11,172 nt of DNA from Anaerolineales bacterium (GCA_012032575.1 JAAUSP010000217.1:1-11172); one strand, 5' to 3'; positions 1 to 6,418 are shown, numbered from the stretch's first letter. Translations and numbers: made by a program. Notes: a model not told the origin generated them from the letters alone.

Positions 1-2
1 GC

Positions 3-551
3 ACCCTAATTCCAACCTCTACGCCCACCGCCACCAATACCCCCACCCCCACCGAGACGCCCACGCCTATTTTTACGCCGACACCGACCAGCACGCCCAC
101 CCGCGCCTTTACCCGTGCGCCTCTGCCGCCCACCGATACCCCCACCCCTGAAGCCACCCCCACCCCCGATGTGGACTTTGCCCTGGTCAGTATTCGTCAG
201 TTGACCCCGTGCGAAAACCACGGCAAGCACCACATTTTTGTCCATGTGCGGGATGCCAGCGGGCAGGGGATTAATGGGGTGCCGGTCAAAATTCAATGGG
301 CCCCGGTTGAAGATGGCTTTGTAATTGCCAAAACTGAAACCAAGCAGAACCTGACGGGGCAGTTAGAGCCGGGCCATATTGACTTTGCTATGTTCAAAGG
401 CACTTACACTGTCGAAATTCAGGGGGCCACCAGCCAGATTGCCCAGGGTATTACCCCCGATTACGGCGTCAACGAAGCCTGCGGTGAAGATGCGACGGCC
501 AACTCGCTCTATCACCAATCCTACGAAGTTATCTTCCAGCGCACCTTCTAA
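3..551 (+). CDS. Secreted protein, 3' part: Thr/Pro-rich linker plus C-terminal beta-sandwich-like domain
   Basis: The frame is open from the left edge to the TAA at 549-551, so the start is outside the window. The first ~55 residues are almost only Thr and Pro with Ala, Ser and Glu, a low-complexity linker typical of exported proteins of Chloroflexota. From about nt 168 the protein becomes an ordered ~125-residue domain (VDFALVSIRQLTPCENHGKH onward) with alternating hydrophobic residues, a 'DASGQGINGVPVKI' turn like those of Ig-like or carboxypeptidase-regulatory folds, a 'GTYTVEI' strand and two Cys (PCEN and EACG) that could form a disulfide. I do not recognise a catalytic motif. By inference this is the wall- or ligand-binding end of a larger extracytoplasmic enzyme whose N-terminal module is out of view. 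A Met within the ordered domain (nt 171) is not a credible start because the upstream frame is clearly coding. Its transcript ends at the hairpin at 580-614. Confidence 0.75.
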   Translation, partial: TLIPTSTPTATNTPTPTETPTPIFTPTPTSTPTRAFTRAPLPPTDTPTPEATPTPDVDFALVSIRQLTPCENHGKHHIFVHVRDASGQGINGVPVKIQWAPVEDGFVIAKTETKQNLTGQLEPGHIDFAMFKGTYTVEIQGATSQIAQGITPDYGVNEACGEDATANSLYHQSYEVIFQRTF

Positions 552-579
552 TCGCAACCAAGATTTTAGAATTATCTAT

Positions 580-614
580 AATCCAGAGGCAGCCTAATCG
601 CCTCTGGATTTTTT
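580..614 (+). terminator. Rho-independent terminator after the secreted-protein gene
   Basis: A perfect 11-bp stem, aatccagaggc (580-590) with gcctctggatt (600-610), closes a 9-nt loop. The T run occupies 609-614. It lies 28 bp past the TAA at 549-551 and points in the same direction. Confidence 0.9.
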
Positions 615-640
615 GTTTCTGTATTGATTGTGGTTATACT
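613..640 (+). promoter_or_regulatory. Possible sigma-70 promoter for the Trm112/peptidase unit
   Basis: TATACT (635-640) makes a good -10 box. A weak -35, TTGTTT (613-618), lies 16 bp upstream and overlaps the T-rich end of the preceding terminator. This would give a leader of about 100 nt before the ATG at 751, including the heptamer array at 701-728. The -35 matches the consensus at only three positions, so the call rests mainly on the -10. Confidence 0.35.
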
Positions 641-700
641 ATTTCAGTAATTTGTGTACGAACTTAAAGTAGTGGGGATGCACAGTTGTATGATTTCCCT

Positions 701-728
701 GTCTACCGTCTACTGTCTACCGTCTACT
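701..728 (+). repeat. Heptamer tandem array, four units
   Basis: Two identical 14-mers, gtctaccgtctact, lie head to tail. Each is a pair of heptamers, gtctacc and gtctact, differing only in the last base, so the array reads A-B-A-B. It ends 7 bp before the ribosome binding site of the Trm112 gene. No inverted partner arm is visible here, unlike the other arrays in the window. Confidence 0.9.
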
Positions 729-750
729 ATTTTTGAAGGAGATTTGAGTC

Positions 751-1005
751 ATGGCTGTTGCTACAGATTTATTAGAAATTCTGCGCTGCCCGTATTGTGT
801 CAGCGGCAGCACCCGCAAACCCGGCGATGATCCGGGCCGGTTGGAATTGGTTCAAAATGGAGTCTGGCTGGTCTGCCAGGAGCCGGATTGTGGCCGCAAA
901 TACCCCATCAAAGAAGATATTCCGGTGATGTTGATTGATGAAGGCGACAAATGGATCAATACATCGGTAGCCGATTTGCCCCAGCCGGGCAAGTTGGTGG
1001 AATAG
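751..1005 (+). CDS. Trm112 family small zinc-binding protein
   Basis: This 84-residue protein has the Trm112 pattern: LLEILRCPYC near the N-terminus, a middle beta segment (LELVQNGVWLVC), then CGRKYPI and IPVMLIDE. Four cysteines, C13, C16, C42 and C47, can form a complete zinc site; many proteobacterial homologues (YcaR type, about 60 aa) have lost some of them. In eukaryotes and archaea Trm112 is a stabilising partner of several SAM-dependent methyltransferases acting on tRNA, rRNA and release factor. Bacterial partners are mostly undefined, so the role here is inferred. The ATG at 751 follows AAGGAG at 736-741 with a 9-nt gap. The peptidase gene begins 18 bp after the stop, so the two are probably co-transcribed. 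The ~20 residues after the core (DKWINTSVADLPQPGKLVE) are a longer tail than in short homologues. Confidence 0.88.
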   Translation: MAVATDLLEILRCPYCVSGSTRKPGDDPGRLELVQNGVWLVCQEPDCGRKYPIKEDIPVMLIDEGDKWINTSVADLPQPGKLVE

Positions 1006-1023
1006 TTAGCCAAAGGATAAAAA

Positions 1024-2370
1024 ATGAAGCGGATGTATCAAACCCTAAGCCTTGTTCTGTTAATTTTGGGCCTGATGGTCGCACCCGAAGTGACAGCCCA
1101 GGAGTCCATTCAGGTTGTTGACGAAGGCGTAGAGGCTAATTTTCGGGAACACCTGACCTTCACCTTGAAGGCCACCGGCGCGGCTGAAATTGTCGAAGTT
1201 GACCTGCTCTATCAGGTTGTCGGGCAGTTAGCCACCTCGCGCAATGAGGCCGAATTTACGCCGGGCGACTCTATCGAGGCCGAGTTCAAAATTGACCAGA
1301 CCAAGCCGGAAAATTACATGCCGCCCGGCACAGAACTGAACTATTGGTGGAAAATTGTTGATGCCGCCGGTAATGAACTCAGAACCGAAAAGCAGACCTA
1401 TCTTTATCTCGACAATCGGTATGAGTGGCAAACGCTGCAAAATGACCGGCTGACCCTGTACTGGTACGAAGGGGACGACAGTTTTGGGCAGGCCCTCTTT
1501 GACCGGGCCAATGTAGCCCTGGACACCCTGGCCAGTGATGTCGGCATCAGCCTGGAAGACCCGATCAAGGTGTTCATCTATGCCAACCACGACGATTTGC
1601 TGCGCGCCCTTTCCTCCAGCGCCCAGGAATGGACCGGCGGGCAAGCGTTTACGACATTTGGTGTGGTGGTCATCGGGGTGAATCCGACTCAATTGGATTG
1701 GGGGCTGCGGGCCACCACCCACGAAATGAGCCACCTGGTGATCCACCAGGCCACCGACAACCCTTATCGCGGCTTGCCCCGCTGGCTCGACGAAGGTATT
1801 GCCGTTTACAACGAAGATACCGAACAGTTGGTGGGTGACTTTGCGCCCATCTTCGATGAAGCGGTTAACCGCAATGAGTTGATGACCTTGCGCAGCCTGT
1901 CCAGTCCCTTCCCCGGCGATCCGCTCCTGGCCAACCTGGCTTACGGCCAGAGCGGCGCGGTGGTTAAATTTATCATTGATACCTATGGGGTGGACAAGAT
2001 GGCGAATTTGTTATCTATCTTCGCCGAGGGTTCGCTGGATGATGAAGCCCTGGAAACGGCTTTGGGGGTCAACACCGACAGCCTGGATAACGCTTTTCGG
2101 ACCAGTTTGGGGCTGCCTCCCCTTCCAGGCACAGTCAACGATGCTCCGGCCGAAGTTGCCACCGAAGAGGCCGAGCCTGCCTCCGCTGAGGTGACCAACC
2201 CGGTTGAAGACTCCGGCCCAACCCCCCAATCCGAAGCTGGACCGGACTCAGCCGCCGCCGAACCGGCCCCGCTGGCTGAACCAAAAAGCAGCCCTTTTGG
2301 GCTGCCATGTCTGGCCGGGCTGCTGCCGCTGGCTATTTTTGGGGTGGCTGCTGCTCTGCGGAAATTATAA
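1024..2370 (+). CDS. Secreted HExxH metallopeptidase (peptidase MA-like) with C-terminal membrane anchor
   Basis: The 448-residue protein starts with a signal peptide (residues 1-25, hydrophobic core LSLVLLILGLMVA, likely cut after VTA). Residues ~28-130 form a beta-rich region. The catalytic part follows: TTHEMSH gives the zinc ligands H233 and H237 and the base E234, and WLDEGIA supplies E257, the third ligand spacing of gluzincins such as the peptidase MA family. Residues ~370-420 are a Pro/Ala/Glu-rich, flexible linker. The end is a hydrophobic segment (~430-445) with RKL at the terminus, so the enzyme should be membrane-anchored and face outward. The only Cys, C429, sits exactly at the entry of this segment. 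The ATG at 1024 has AAAGG at 1012-1016. The gene lies 18 bp behind the Trm112 gene and ends one base from the convergent pcm stop. The substrate is unknown. Confidence 0.85.
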   Translation: MKRMYQTLSLVLLILGLMVAPEVTAQESIQVVDEGVEANFREHLTFTLKATGAAEIVEVDLLYQVVGQLATSRNEAEFTPGDSIEAEFKIDQTKPENYMPPGTELNYWWKIVDAAGNELRTEKQTYLYLDNRYEWQTLQNDRLTLYWYEGDDSFGQALFDRANVALDTLASDVGISLEDPIKVFIYANHDDLLRALSSSAQEWTGGQAFTTFGVVVIGVNPTQLDWGLRATTHEMSHLVIHQATDNPYRGLPRWLDEGIAVYNEDTEQLVGDFAPIFDEAVNRNELMTLRSLSSPFPGDPLLANLAYGQSGAVVKFIIDTYGVDKMANLLSIFAEGSLDDEALETALGVNTDSLDNAFRTSLGLPPLPGTVNDAPAEVATEEAEPASAEVTNPVEDSGPTPQSEAGPDSAAAEPAPLAEPKSSPFGLPCLAGLLPLAIFGVAAALRKL

Positions 2371-2371
2371 A

Positions 2372-3043
2372 TTACTCATCTGCCTCCCAGCCATGCTCGC
2401 CGATGAGGGGCACAAAGGCGACCGGAGCCATTTTTTCTTCGATGATTTGCCCCCCGCGCCGCTGCAAACGGAGCAGTTCCTGCTGCTGCCGGCGGGGGCC
2501 GGTGGGAATGACCAGCATAGCTCCTTCGGCCAGTTGGGTCGGTAAGGGGGCTGGAACTTCGGGCGCAGCGGCGGTCACAATAATGCCATCATAGGGGGCG
2601 TGTTCGGGCCAGCCATAGCCGCCATCGTCTACTTTGATTTCTACATTGTCAATGCCCAACGAATTCAAAGTTTGCCGGGCCAGTCCGGCCAGTTCGGGAA
2701 TCCGCTCGATACTGTAAACTTTAGCGACCATACGGCTGAGAATCGCGGCCTGGTAGCCGGAGCCGGTGCCAATTTCCAAAACAATTGCCTGACCATCCGG
2801 GGGGAGTTGCAGTGCTTCAGTCATAAACGCCACCATATAAGGTTGGGAGATGGTCTGGCCGTGGCCGATAGGCAGAGGGGTATCCTTATAAGCCTGGCCC
2901 CACAACTCTTCGGTCACAAAAATGTGCCGGGGGATTTGGGCCATAACCTGCAATACGCGCGGATCGGTGATGTGACGCGCGGCTAACTGTTTTTCAACCA
3001 TCCGGGCCTGCGCCTCGGCCAGGCTTGGCTTTTTACCCAACAT
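2372..3043 (-). CDS. pcm: Protein-L-isoaspartate O-methyltransferase
   Basis: The 223-residue product methylates the alpha-carboxyl of L-isoaspartyl residues in aged proteins with S-adenosylmethionine, starting their repair in the cytoplasm. Family landmarks are in order: RVLQVMAQIPRHIFV (~29-43), the substrate-pocket segment GHGQTISQPYMVA (60-72), SAM motif I VLEIGTGSGYQ (88-98), an acidic post-strand region SIER (111-114), and GWPEHAPYDGIIVTAA (144-159). The usual 'GDG' before GWP reads VDDGGYGWP here, a mild variation. The length is typical. The ATG at 3043 has a strong AAGGAGG (3048-3054). It is convergent with the upstream peptidase gene, with no room for a terminator between the stops, and is not in an operon with its neighbours. 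Proximity to a Trm112 gene is noted, but Pcm is not a known Trm112 client. Confidence 0.95.
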   Translation of the reverse strand: MLGKKPSLAEAQARMVEKQLAARHITDPRVLQVMAQIPRHIFVTEELWGQAYKDTPLPIGHGQTISQPYMVAFMTEALQLPPDGQAIVLEIGTGSGYQAAILSRMVAKVYSIERIPELAGLARQTLNSLGIDNVEIKVDDGGYGWPEHAPYDGIIVTAAAPEVPAPLPTQLAEGAMLVIPTGPRRQQQELLRLQRRGGQIIEEKMAPVAFVPLIGEHGWEADE

Positions 3044-3058
3044 AAAACCTCCTTCTCC

Positions 3059-3087
3059 ATTAAATCACATTCTGGATTCAATAGCAA
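3059..3087 (-). promoter_or_regulatory. Possible promoter for pcm
   Basis: On the minus strand TTGCTA (3082-3087) and TTTAAT (3059-3064) are separated by 17 bp, and TGA directly before the -10 gives an extended -10. The predicted start would fall at about 3052, inside the Shine-Dalgarno sequence. Either the leader is very short or this is a chance match. Confidence 0.3.
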
Positions 3088-3091
3088 GAGG

Positions 3092-3127
3092 AAAATAAAA
3101 AAAGGCGCGAAGATAATTCGCGCCTTT
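3092..3127 (-). terminator. Rho-independent terminator of the phytase/glycosyltransferase unit
   Basis: A perfect 10-bp stem, aaaggcgcga (3101-3110) with tcgcgccttt (3118-3127), encloses a 7-nt loop. On the minus strand it is followed by a T-rich tract (complement of 3092-3103). It lies 140 bp past the glycosyltransferase stop and just before pcm, so it isolates pcm from read-through. Confidence 0.85.
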
Positions 3128-3192
3128 AAACTTCTGATGAAAGCGGTATTATTTTGCTTAAGGTAGTTGCAAGAAAATAGTTACTCAATATT

Positions 3193-3238
3193 CGCGTTGC
3201 GTGTTGCATAAGATAAAACAGACGGAACACGCAAGACG
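3193..3238. repeat. Short inverted repeat with ttgcgtgt-type units
   Basis: The left arm cgcgttgcgtgttgc (3193-3207) pairs with ggaacacgcaagacg (3224-3238) at 12 of 15 positions around a 16-nt spacer. The left arm itself contains a near-repeat (gttgcgt, gttgca). It lies between the glycosyltransferase stop and the terminator and resembles the other two-armed intergenic arrays in this window in miniature. Confidence 0.6.
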
Positions 3239-3266
3239 TTTTGGTTAATTTAAATTTTGGAATTGC

Positions 3267-4007
3267 TTAACCTTTGGTGAAGGCTTTACTCTGCGAGTCA
3301 CCATTTTTAGACTGGTGTGACCAATAGCCCCAGTCACGACTGCGCCAGCGATTGGGAATCAAGTCAAGATAAAGCAGCAGGCAGCGGGTCAGGGAGTGGA
3401 TGGTTTTGCGGGTTCGGCCCAGGCGCAGCCGGCGATGATCCTGCTCATAAACAATCAGGTCTGGCGCGAACCGAACCGAAAAACCGGCTCGTTTGACGCG
3501 CCAGACCAACTCAGAATCCTCGTTGCACGTCAATTGTAGATCAAATCCACCAGAGCGAAAAAGCGACTGCCGGCTTATCAGTAAATTTGAACCAGAAGCC
3601 GCTGGAACGCCTAGCCACTGTGATAACTGCTGCCCGCGCGCAAACCAACGGTAGTAATGGATAAATTCACCCTGTGACAACTTTGGCCCATAGATTACAT
3701 CACAGTGTGGATAATGCTGCGATCTTTCAAAGTAGTCCGGTCCAAAAACGATATCGGCATCGGTGAAAAGCAGCCAGGGACTTTGCGCCATTTGCGCCCC
3801 GTAGAAGCGGGCTTCGCTAATTCGGCCTGGATGACGCAAGACGCTGGTCCGGTTAGGGCGATATTTGTTGACCAGTTCGGGCGTGTTATCCTCGCTGGCA
3901 TCTACCACAATAAGCGCTACCTGATCAGGCAACGAACGCAGAAAGCCCCGGATATTTTTGGCTTCGTTGCGCGTTGGTACAATAACCGTGAGCTGATCGA
4001 GCCTCAT
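3267..4007 (-). CDS. Family 2 glycosyltransferase (small, soluble GT-A fold)
   Basis: The 246-residue protein opens with the GT2 nucleotide-binding strand LTVIVPTRNEAKNIRGFL (~6-23), continues with LIVVDASEDNTPEL (~32-45), and has the metal-binding D-x-D as TDAD (82-85) inside WLLFTDADIVF. SGSNLLISRQSLFRSGGFD (~138-156) and NEDSELVWRVKRAG (162-175) are the acceptor-side and catalytic-base (ED) motifs. No transmembrane segment is clear, although residues ~203-220 (LTRCLLLYLDLIPNRW) could touch the membrane. The family transfers a sugar from a nucleotide donor to a lipid, protein or sugar acceptor; the acceptor here is unknown. It begins 9 bp after the phytase-like stop with only a weak AGGG upstream, so its translation is probably coupled to that gene. 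The last ~20 residues are polar and poorly family-like. Confidence 0.85.
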   Translation of the reverse strand: MRLDQLTVIVPTRNEAKNIRGFLRSLPDQVALIVVDASEDNTPELVNKYRPNRTSVLRHPGRISEARFYGAQMAQSPWLLFTDADIVFGPDYFERSQHYPHCDVIYGPKLSQGEFIHYYRWFARGQQLSQWLGVPAASGSNLLISRQSLFRSGGFDLQLTCNEDSELVWRVKRAGFSVRFAPDLIVYEQDHRRLRLGRTRKTIHSLTRCLLLYLDLIPNRWRSRDWGYWSHQSKNGDSQSKAFTKG

Positions 4008-4016
4008 CGTCTGGCC

Positions 4017-4460
4017 CTATTGCTTAGCGCCTATCAGGCGAGGATCCCATGAAGTATCAACGGTCAGCGGCGGGTCGAAGGCGTTGGCAATCGCGCCCCA
4101 GGAAGCCAGCTTGAAATTCTGATTTTCAGCGGGGGTAATGTTCAGATTATCCTGCGCCACAAAAACGCCTTCGGGAAAAGCATCGCCCAGCGGAAAACTG
4201 GTTACGTCAATGCCGTCAGTGCCGGAAACAGCATCAACTTCGGCCTCTTCATCGGCCACCAGCCGGAAAGTGCCTACATAGGCATTGTCACCGCCGCGCT
4301 CGTAGACCACAAAGCGGCTGTTACCCTGGCTGGAGGCCAGCAGGTAGCCCGTGCCATCTTTGGCATAATACAGGGCTAAGCCTTCCACATCGGCAGTGAG
4401 ATGGCCTTCGGGGCCGGTGGTATCTACCTGGGTGCGCGTCTCGCCATCTTCCGGTTCAGC
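4017..4460 (-). CDS. 3' fragment of the dual-domain phytase-like gene (after frameshift)
   Basis: This is the rest of the second phytase domain in another frame. Read from the Ala codon at 4458-4460 it gives AEPEDGETRTQVDTTGPEG, then HLTADVEGLALYYAKDG, YLLASSQGNSRFVVYERG, GTDGIDVTSFPLG, FPEGVFVAQD and NFKLASW. These continue without gap or overlap from the upstream fragment and align with the corresponding part of domain 1 (GAEPEDG, AEVEGLALYYADDG, FPAGVFVAADD, NFKLVSW). EGLALYY holds a Glu of the calcium/phosphate centre of beta-propeller phytases, and the AQD/NFK blades close the propeller. A start at the GTG near 4388 is possible on paper but would yield only a third of a propeller. I regard the fragment as part of one 716-residue protein. 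It ends 9 bp before the glycosyltransferase ATG. Confidence 0.85.
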   Translation of the reverse strand, partial: AEPEDGETRTQVDTTGPEGHLTADVEGLALYYAKDGTGYLLASSQGNSRFVVYERGGDNAYVGTFRLVADEEAEVDAVSGTDGIDVTSFPLGDAFPEGVFVAQDNLNITPAENQNFKLASWGAIANAFDPPLTVDTSWDPRLIGAKQ

Positions 4461-6166
4461 CCGTACTTCCAGATGCCGGCTTCTTCCTCGCCGATATAAA
4501 GCTGGCCGGTCTCATCGTCGGCTACGCAGCCTTCTGTTTGACTGCCCACTTTAAACGAGCGGACCAGTTTGGCTCCAACCTGGCCCTGGCCGTTATCAGC
4601 CAATTCAAATTGAGCGACCTGGCCGGTATTGGTGCTGTTGACAATGACATAATATTTGCCGGTCGCCGGACTGACGTACAGGCAGGTGCCGTAAACATCG
4701 TTGCTGACTTCAGCGGAGATCGTTCCGGCGGCCACATCTTCCAGTTTGTGGGTGTCGGGGTTGACTTTGTAGATGGCCAGGCTGTCGTCGTTGCGATTGC
4801 TGGCTATCACCAGGGCGACCGCCTCGCCACCCAGCGGAAAGTTGTAGCGCAGGTCAACGTTGTTAACCCGACCAATTTCTACGAACTGGATTTGCTGCCC
4901 CTCCAGATCATAAACAGCCAACCCACCCTGTTTATTGGTGCCGATAATCGTGCTCTGGGTCGGGTCGGTTGGATGAATCCAGATGGCGGGGTCGTCGGCG
5001 GCGTCGGTACTGCTCTTAACCGCCTCCGTTTCAACACTGGCGGCGGCCTGAGCAACCTCACTCTGCAAGTCGCCACCTGCCCCAACAACACGTTGATCCC
5101 AGGAAGCCGGGTCTACCACTAAGGGCGGGTCCATAGCCTGGGCAATGTCGGCCCAGGAAACCAGTTTGAAGTTGGTGCTGGCGTCGGGATCGGTGTTTTC
5201 GTCATCAGCAGCTACAAATACGCCCGCGGGGAAAGCCTCACCGAGGGGTAGATTGGTGACAGACAGGCCGCCCGCTTCTGATACGCCATCCGCGCCGGCC
5301 CCATCAACCACCGCAAACGTGCCGACAAACTCGTTATCGTCGCCGCGTTGATAAACCAGAAAATTGTCGTCGCTCTGGTTGGAGGCAATCAGATAGCCTT
5401 CGCCGTCGTCGGCATAATACAGGGCCAGCCCCTCCACCTCTGCGGAGATGTTGCCCCGGTAGGTGTCCACAATCCGGCGAATGGTCCCGTCTTCCGGCTC
5501 GGCCCCATATTTCCAAACGCCGGTGTCGCCTTCGCTGATGTAAAGCTGGGCCAATTCGTCGTCGGCGACACAAGCCTCGGTTTCGGAGCCGACCTCAAAG
5601 TCACGGGCCAGTTTCGCCTGGATTTGACCAGAGTCATCGGCGGCCAGTTCCCACTGCTCTACCTCGCCATCTTCACTGTTGGCAAATACATAATCCAGAC
5701 CGCTGATGAGGCTGCGATACATGCACAAACCGGCCAGGGGAATGCCTGTTTCGATCTGGCCCAGGCTGGTCAGTTCGCGGGTGTCGGGGTTGATTTGGTA
5801 GAGGTTAATCATTGGCTCATCCTTAACCCCTGCCGCCACCAGGGTAATGCTTTCATCACCCAGGGCAAAGTTGTAACGGAGGTCTACATTGCTGATGGCG
5901 CTGTCGTCCAGATATTGTAATTGTTTACCACTTAAATCGTACACGGCCAGACCGCCGTTATCATCTGCGGCGATGAGGGCGCTTTGGGCTGGGTCGGTGG
6001 GATGAACCCAAACCACGGCCAGCGTTGCCCCATCATTAGGGGTAGGTTCGGTTTCGGCGGCAGGCTCAACCTCGGCTACCGGAGCTTCGTCCGGCTCCGT
6101 CTGAAAGGCAACTAGAAAAATAGTAACCAGGATCAAGCTCAGAATTAAACTTAGACGCTTTGTCAT
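4424..6166 (-). CDS. Dual-domain beta-propeller phytase-like protein, 5' fragment (frameshifted)
   Basis: Beta-propeller phytases (3-phytase, Pfam Phytase family) release phosphate from inositol hexakisphosphate outside the cell using calcium. The protein starts at ATG 6166 with GGGAGAAG upstream; an in-frame ATG at 6202 would put 12 odd residues before the signal peptide (MTKRLSLILSLILVTIFLVA). An acidic Glu/Pro/Ala linker (~22-43) follows. Domain 1 (~45-365) and domain 2 (~387 on) are tandem copies. Domain 2 has the signature DAADDPAIW (388-396), NNVDLRYNF, SNRNDDS and GCVADDETGQLYIGEEEAGIWKY. Domain 1 is degenerate: DGATLAVVW (45-53) replaces the signature, and AAGVKDEP replaces the Arg-bearing SNRNDDS. 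Domain 2 is cut by a -1 frameshift after WKYG (569), reaching a TAG at 4424. The repaired product is 716 residues. Dual-domain phytases with an incomplete N-terminal domain are known; whether domain 2 is active depends on the frameshift being an artefact. Confidence 0.88.
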   Translation of the reverse strand: MTKRLSLILSLILVTIFLVAFQTEPDEAPVAEVEPAAETEPTPNDGATLAVVWVHPTDPAQSALIAADDNGGLAVYDLSGKQLQYLDDSAISNVDLRYNFALGDESITLVAAGVKDEPMINLYQINPDTRELTSLGQIETGIPLAGLCMYRSLISGLDYVFANSEDGEVEQWELAADDSGQIQAKLARDFEVGSETEACVADDELAQLYISEGDTGVWKYGAEPEDGTIRRIVDTYRGNISAEVEGLALYYADDGEGYLIASNQSDDNFLVYQRGDDNEFVGTFAVVDGAGADGVSEAGGLSVTNLPLGEAFPAGVFVAADDENTDPDASTNFKLVSWADIAQAMDPPLVVDPASWDQRVVGAGGDLQSEVAQAAASVETEAVKSSTDAADDPAIWIHPTDPTQSTIIGTNKQGGLAVYDLEGQQIQFVEIGRVNNVDLRYNFPLGGEAVALVIASNRNDDSLAIYKVNPDTHKLEDVAAGTISAEVSNDVYGTCLYVSPATGKYYVIVNSTNTGQVAQFELADNGQGQVGAKLVRSFKVGSQTEGCVADDETGQLYIGEEEAGIWKYGLNRKMARRAPR

Positions 6167-6212
6167 TTTTCTTCTCCCAAAAATAGAAAATTTGCCTGGC
6201 AAAAATCACTTT

Positions 6213-6218
6213 ACTATA
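6213..6218 (-). promoter_or_regulatory. Candidate -10 box for the phytase-like gene
   Basis: TATAGT on the minus strand lies 46 bp upstream of the ATG at 6166. No good -35 stands at 17 bp. Instead the TTAAxA-type repeats at 6239-6288 occupy that position, as in activator-dependent promoters. Confidence 0.4.
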
Positions 6219-6238
6219 GCCAAACAGATTTACTACTT

Positions 6239-6288
6239 TATTAAGCCAGCTTTAACAGTCTGTAAAATTAGGGTGAAAAGTTTTTAAC
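6239..6288 (-). promoter_or_regulatory. Possible Pho box (direct repeats at ~11-bp spacing)
   Basis: Read on the minus strand there are five hexamers: TTAAAA (6282-6287), TTCACC (6272-6277), TTACAG (6260-6265), TTAAAG (6250-6255) and TTAATA (6239-6244). Successive starts are 10, 12, 10 and 11 bp apart, so they lie on one helix face. PhoP/PhoB-type regulators bind TT(A/T)ACA-like direct repeats at 11-bp period. The location, 20 bp upstream of the candidate -10 of a phytase-like gene, fits. The region is AT-rich, so chance cannot be excluded. Confidence 0.4.
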
Positions 6289-6330
6289 AATGAGGCGAAA
6301 ACAAGCGTGGCAAAGCGCTTGATCTTTGTG

Positions 6331-6357
6331 AATTCCGTTGCACGCTGCAACGGGATT
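6331..6357. promoter_or_regulatory. Palindrome (operator or hairpin) in the divergent control region
   Basis: A perfect 8-bp inverted repeat, ccgttgca (6335-6342) with tgcaacgg (6346-6353), has a 3-bp centre. It extends outward by a G-T wobble and A-T pairs to about 12 bp (6331-6357), followed by a short T run. It ends about 20 bp upstream of the extended -10 at 6378. It could be a repressor operator or a weak hairpin. Confidence 0.5.
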
Positions 6358-6377
6358 TTGTAGCTGGTTGTCAATCG

Positions 6378-6386
6378 TGCTATACT
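6378..6386 (+). promoter_or_regulatory. Extended -10 promoter for the processive glycosyltransferase gene
   Basis: TGCTATACT has both the TGn extension and a TATACT box (6381-6386). The sequence 17 bp upstream (TTGTAG, 6358-6363) is a poor -35, as is common for extended -10 promoters. Transcription would start near 6393, giving a leader of about 115 nt that contains the foldable region 6419-6480. Confidence 0.55.
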
Positions 6387-6418
6387 GATTTTTTGTTGTC
6401 TATGGCCCTTAAAGTATC

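Noticed and set aside
6..296. Gly/Arg-rich 96-residue minus-strand frame
   Set aside because: Direct complement of the Thr/Pro linker codons of the plus-strand gene.
4538..5920. Open frames of 194 and 190 residues (4538-5122 and 5348-5920) opposite the phytase-like gene
   Set aside because: They mirror each other only because the sense gene is an internal duplication; no independent coding evidence.
6167..6202. Upstream ATG at 6202 for the phytase-like gene
   Set aside because: It would place 12 polar or odd residues before a normal signal peptide; the ATG at 6166 has its own GGGAGAAG site.
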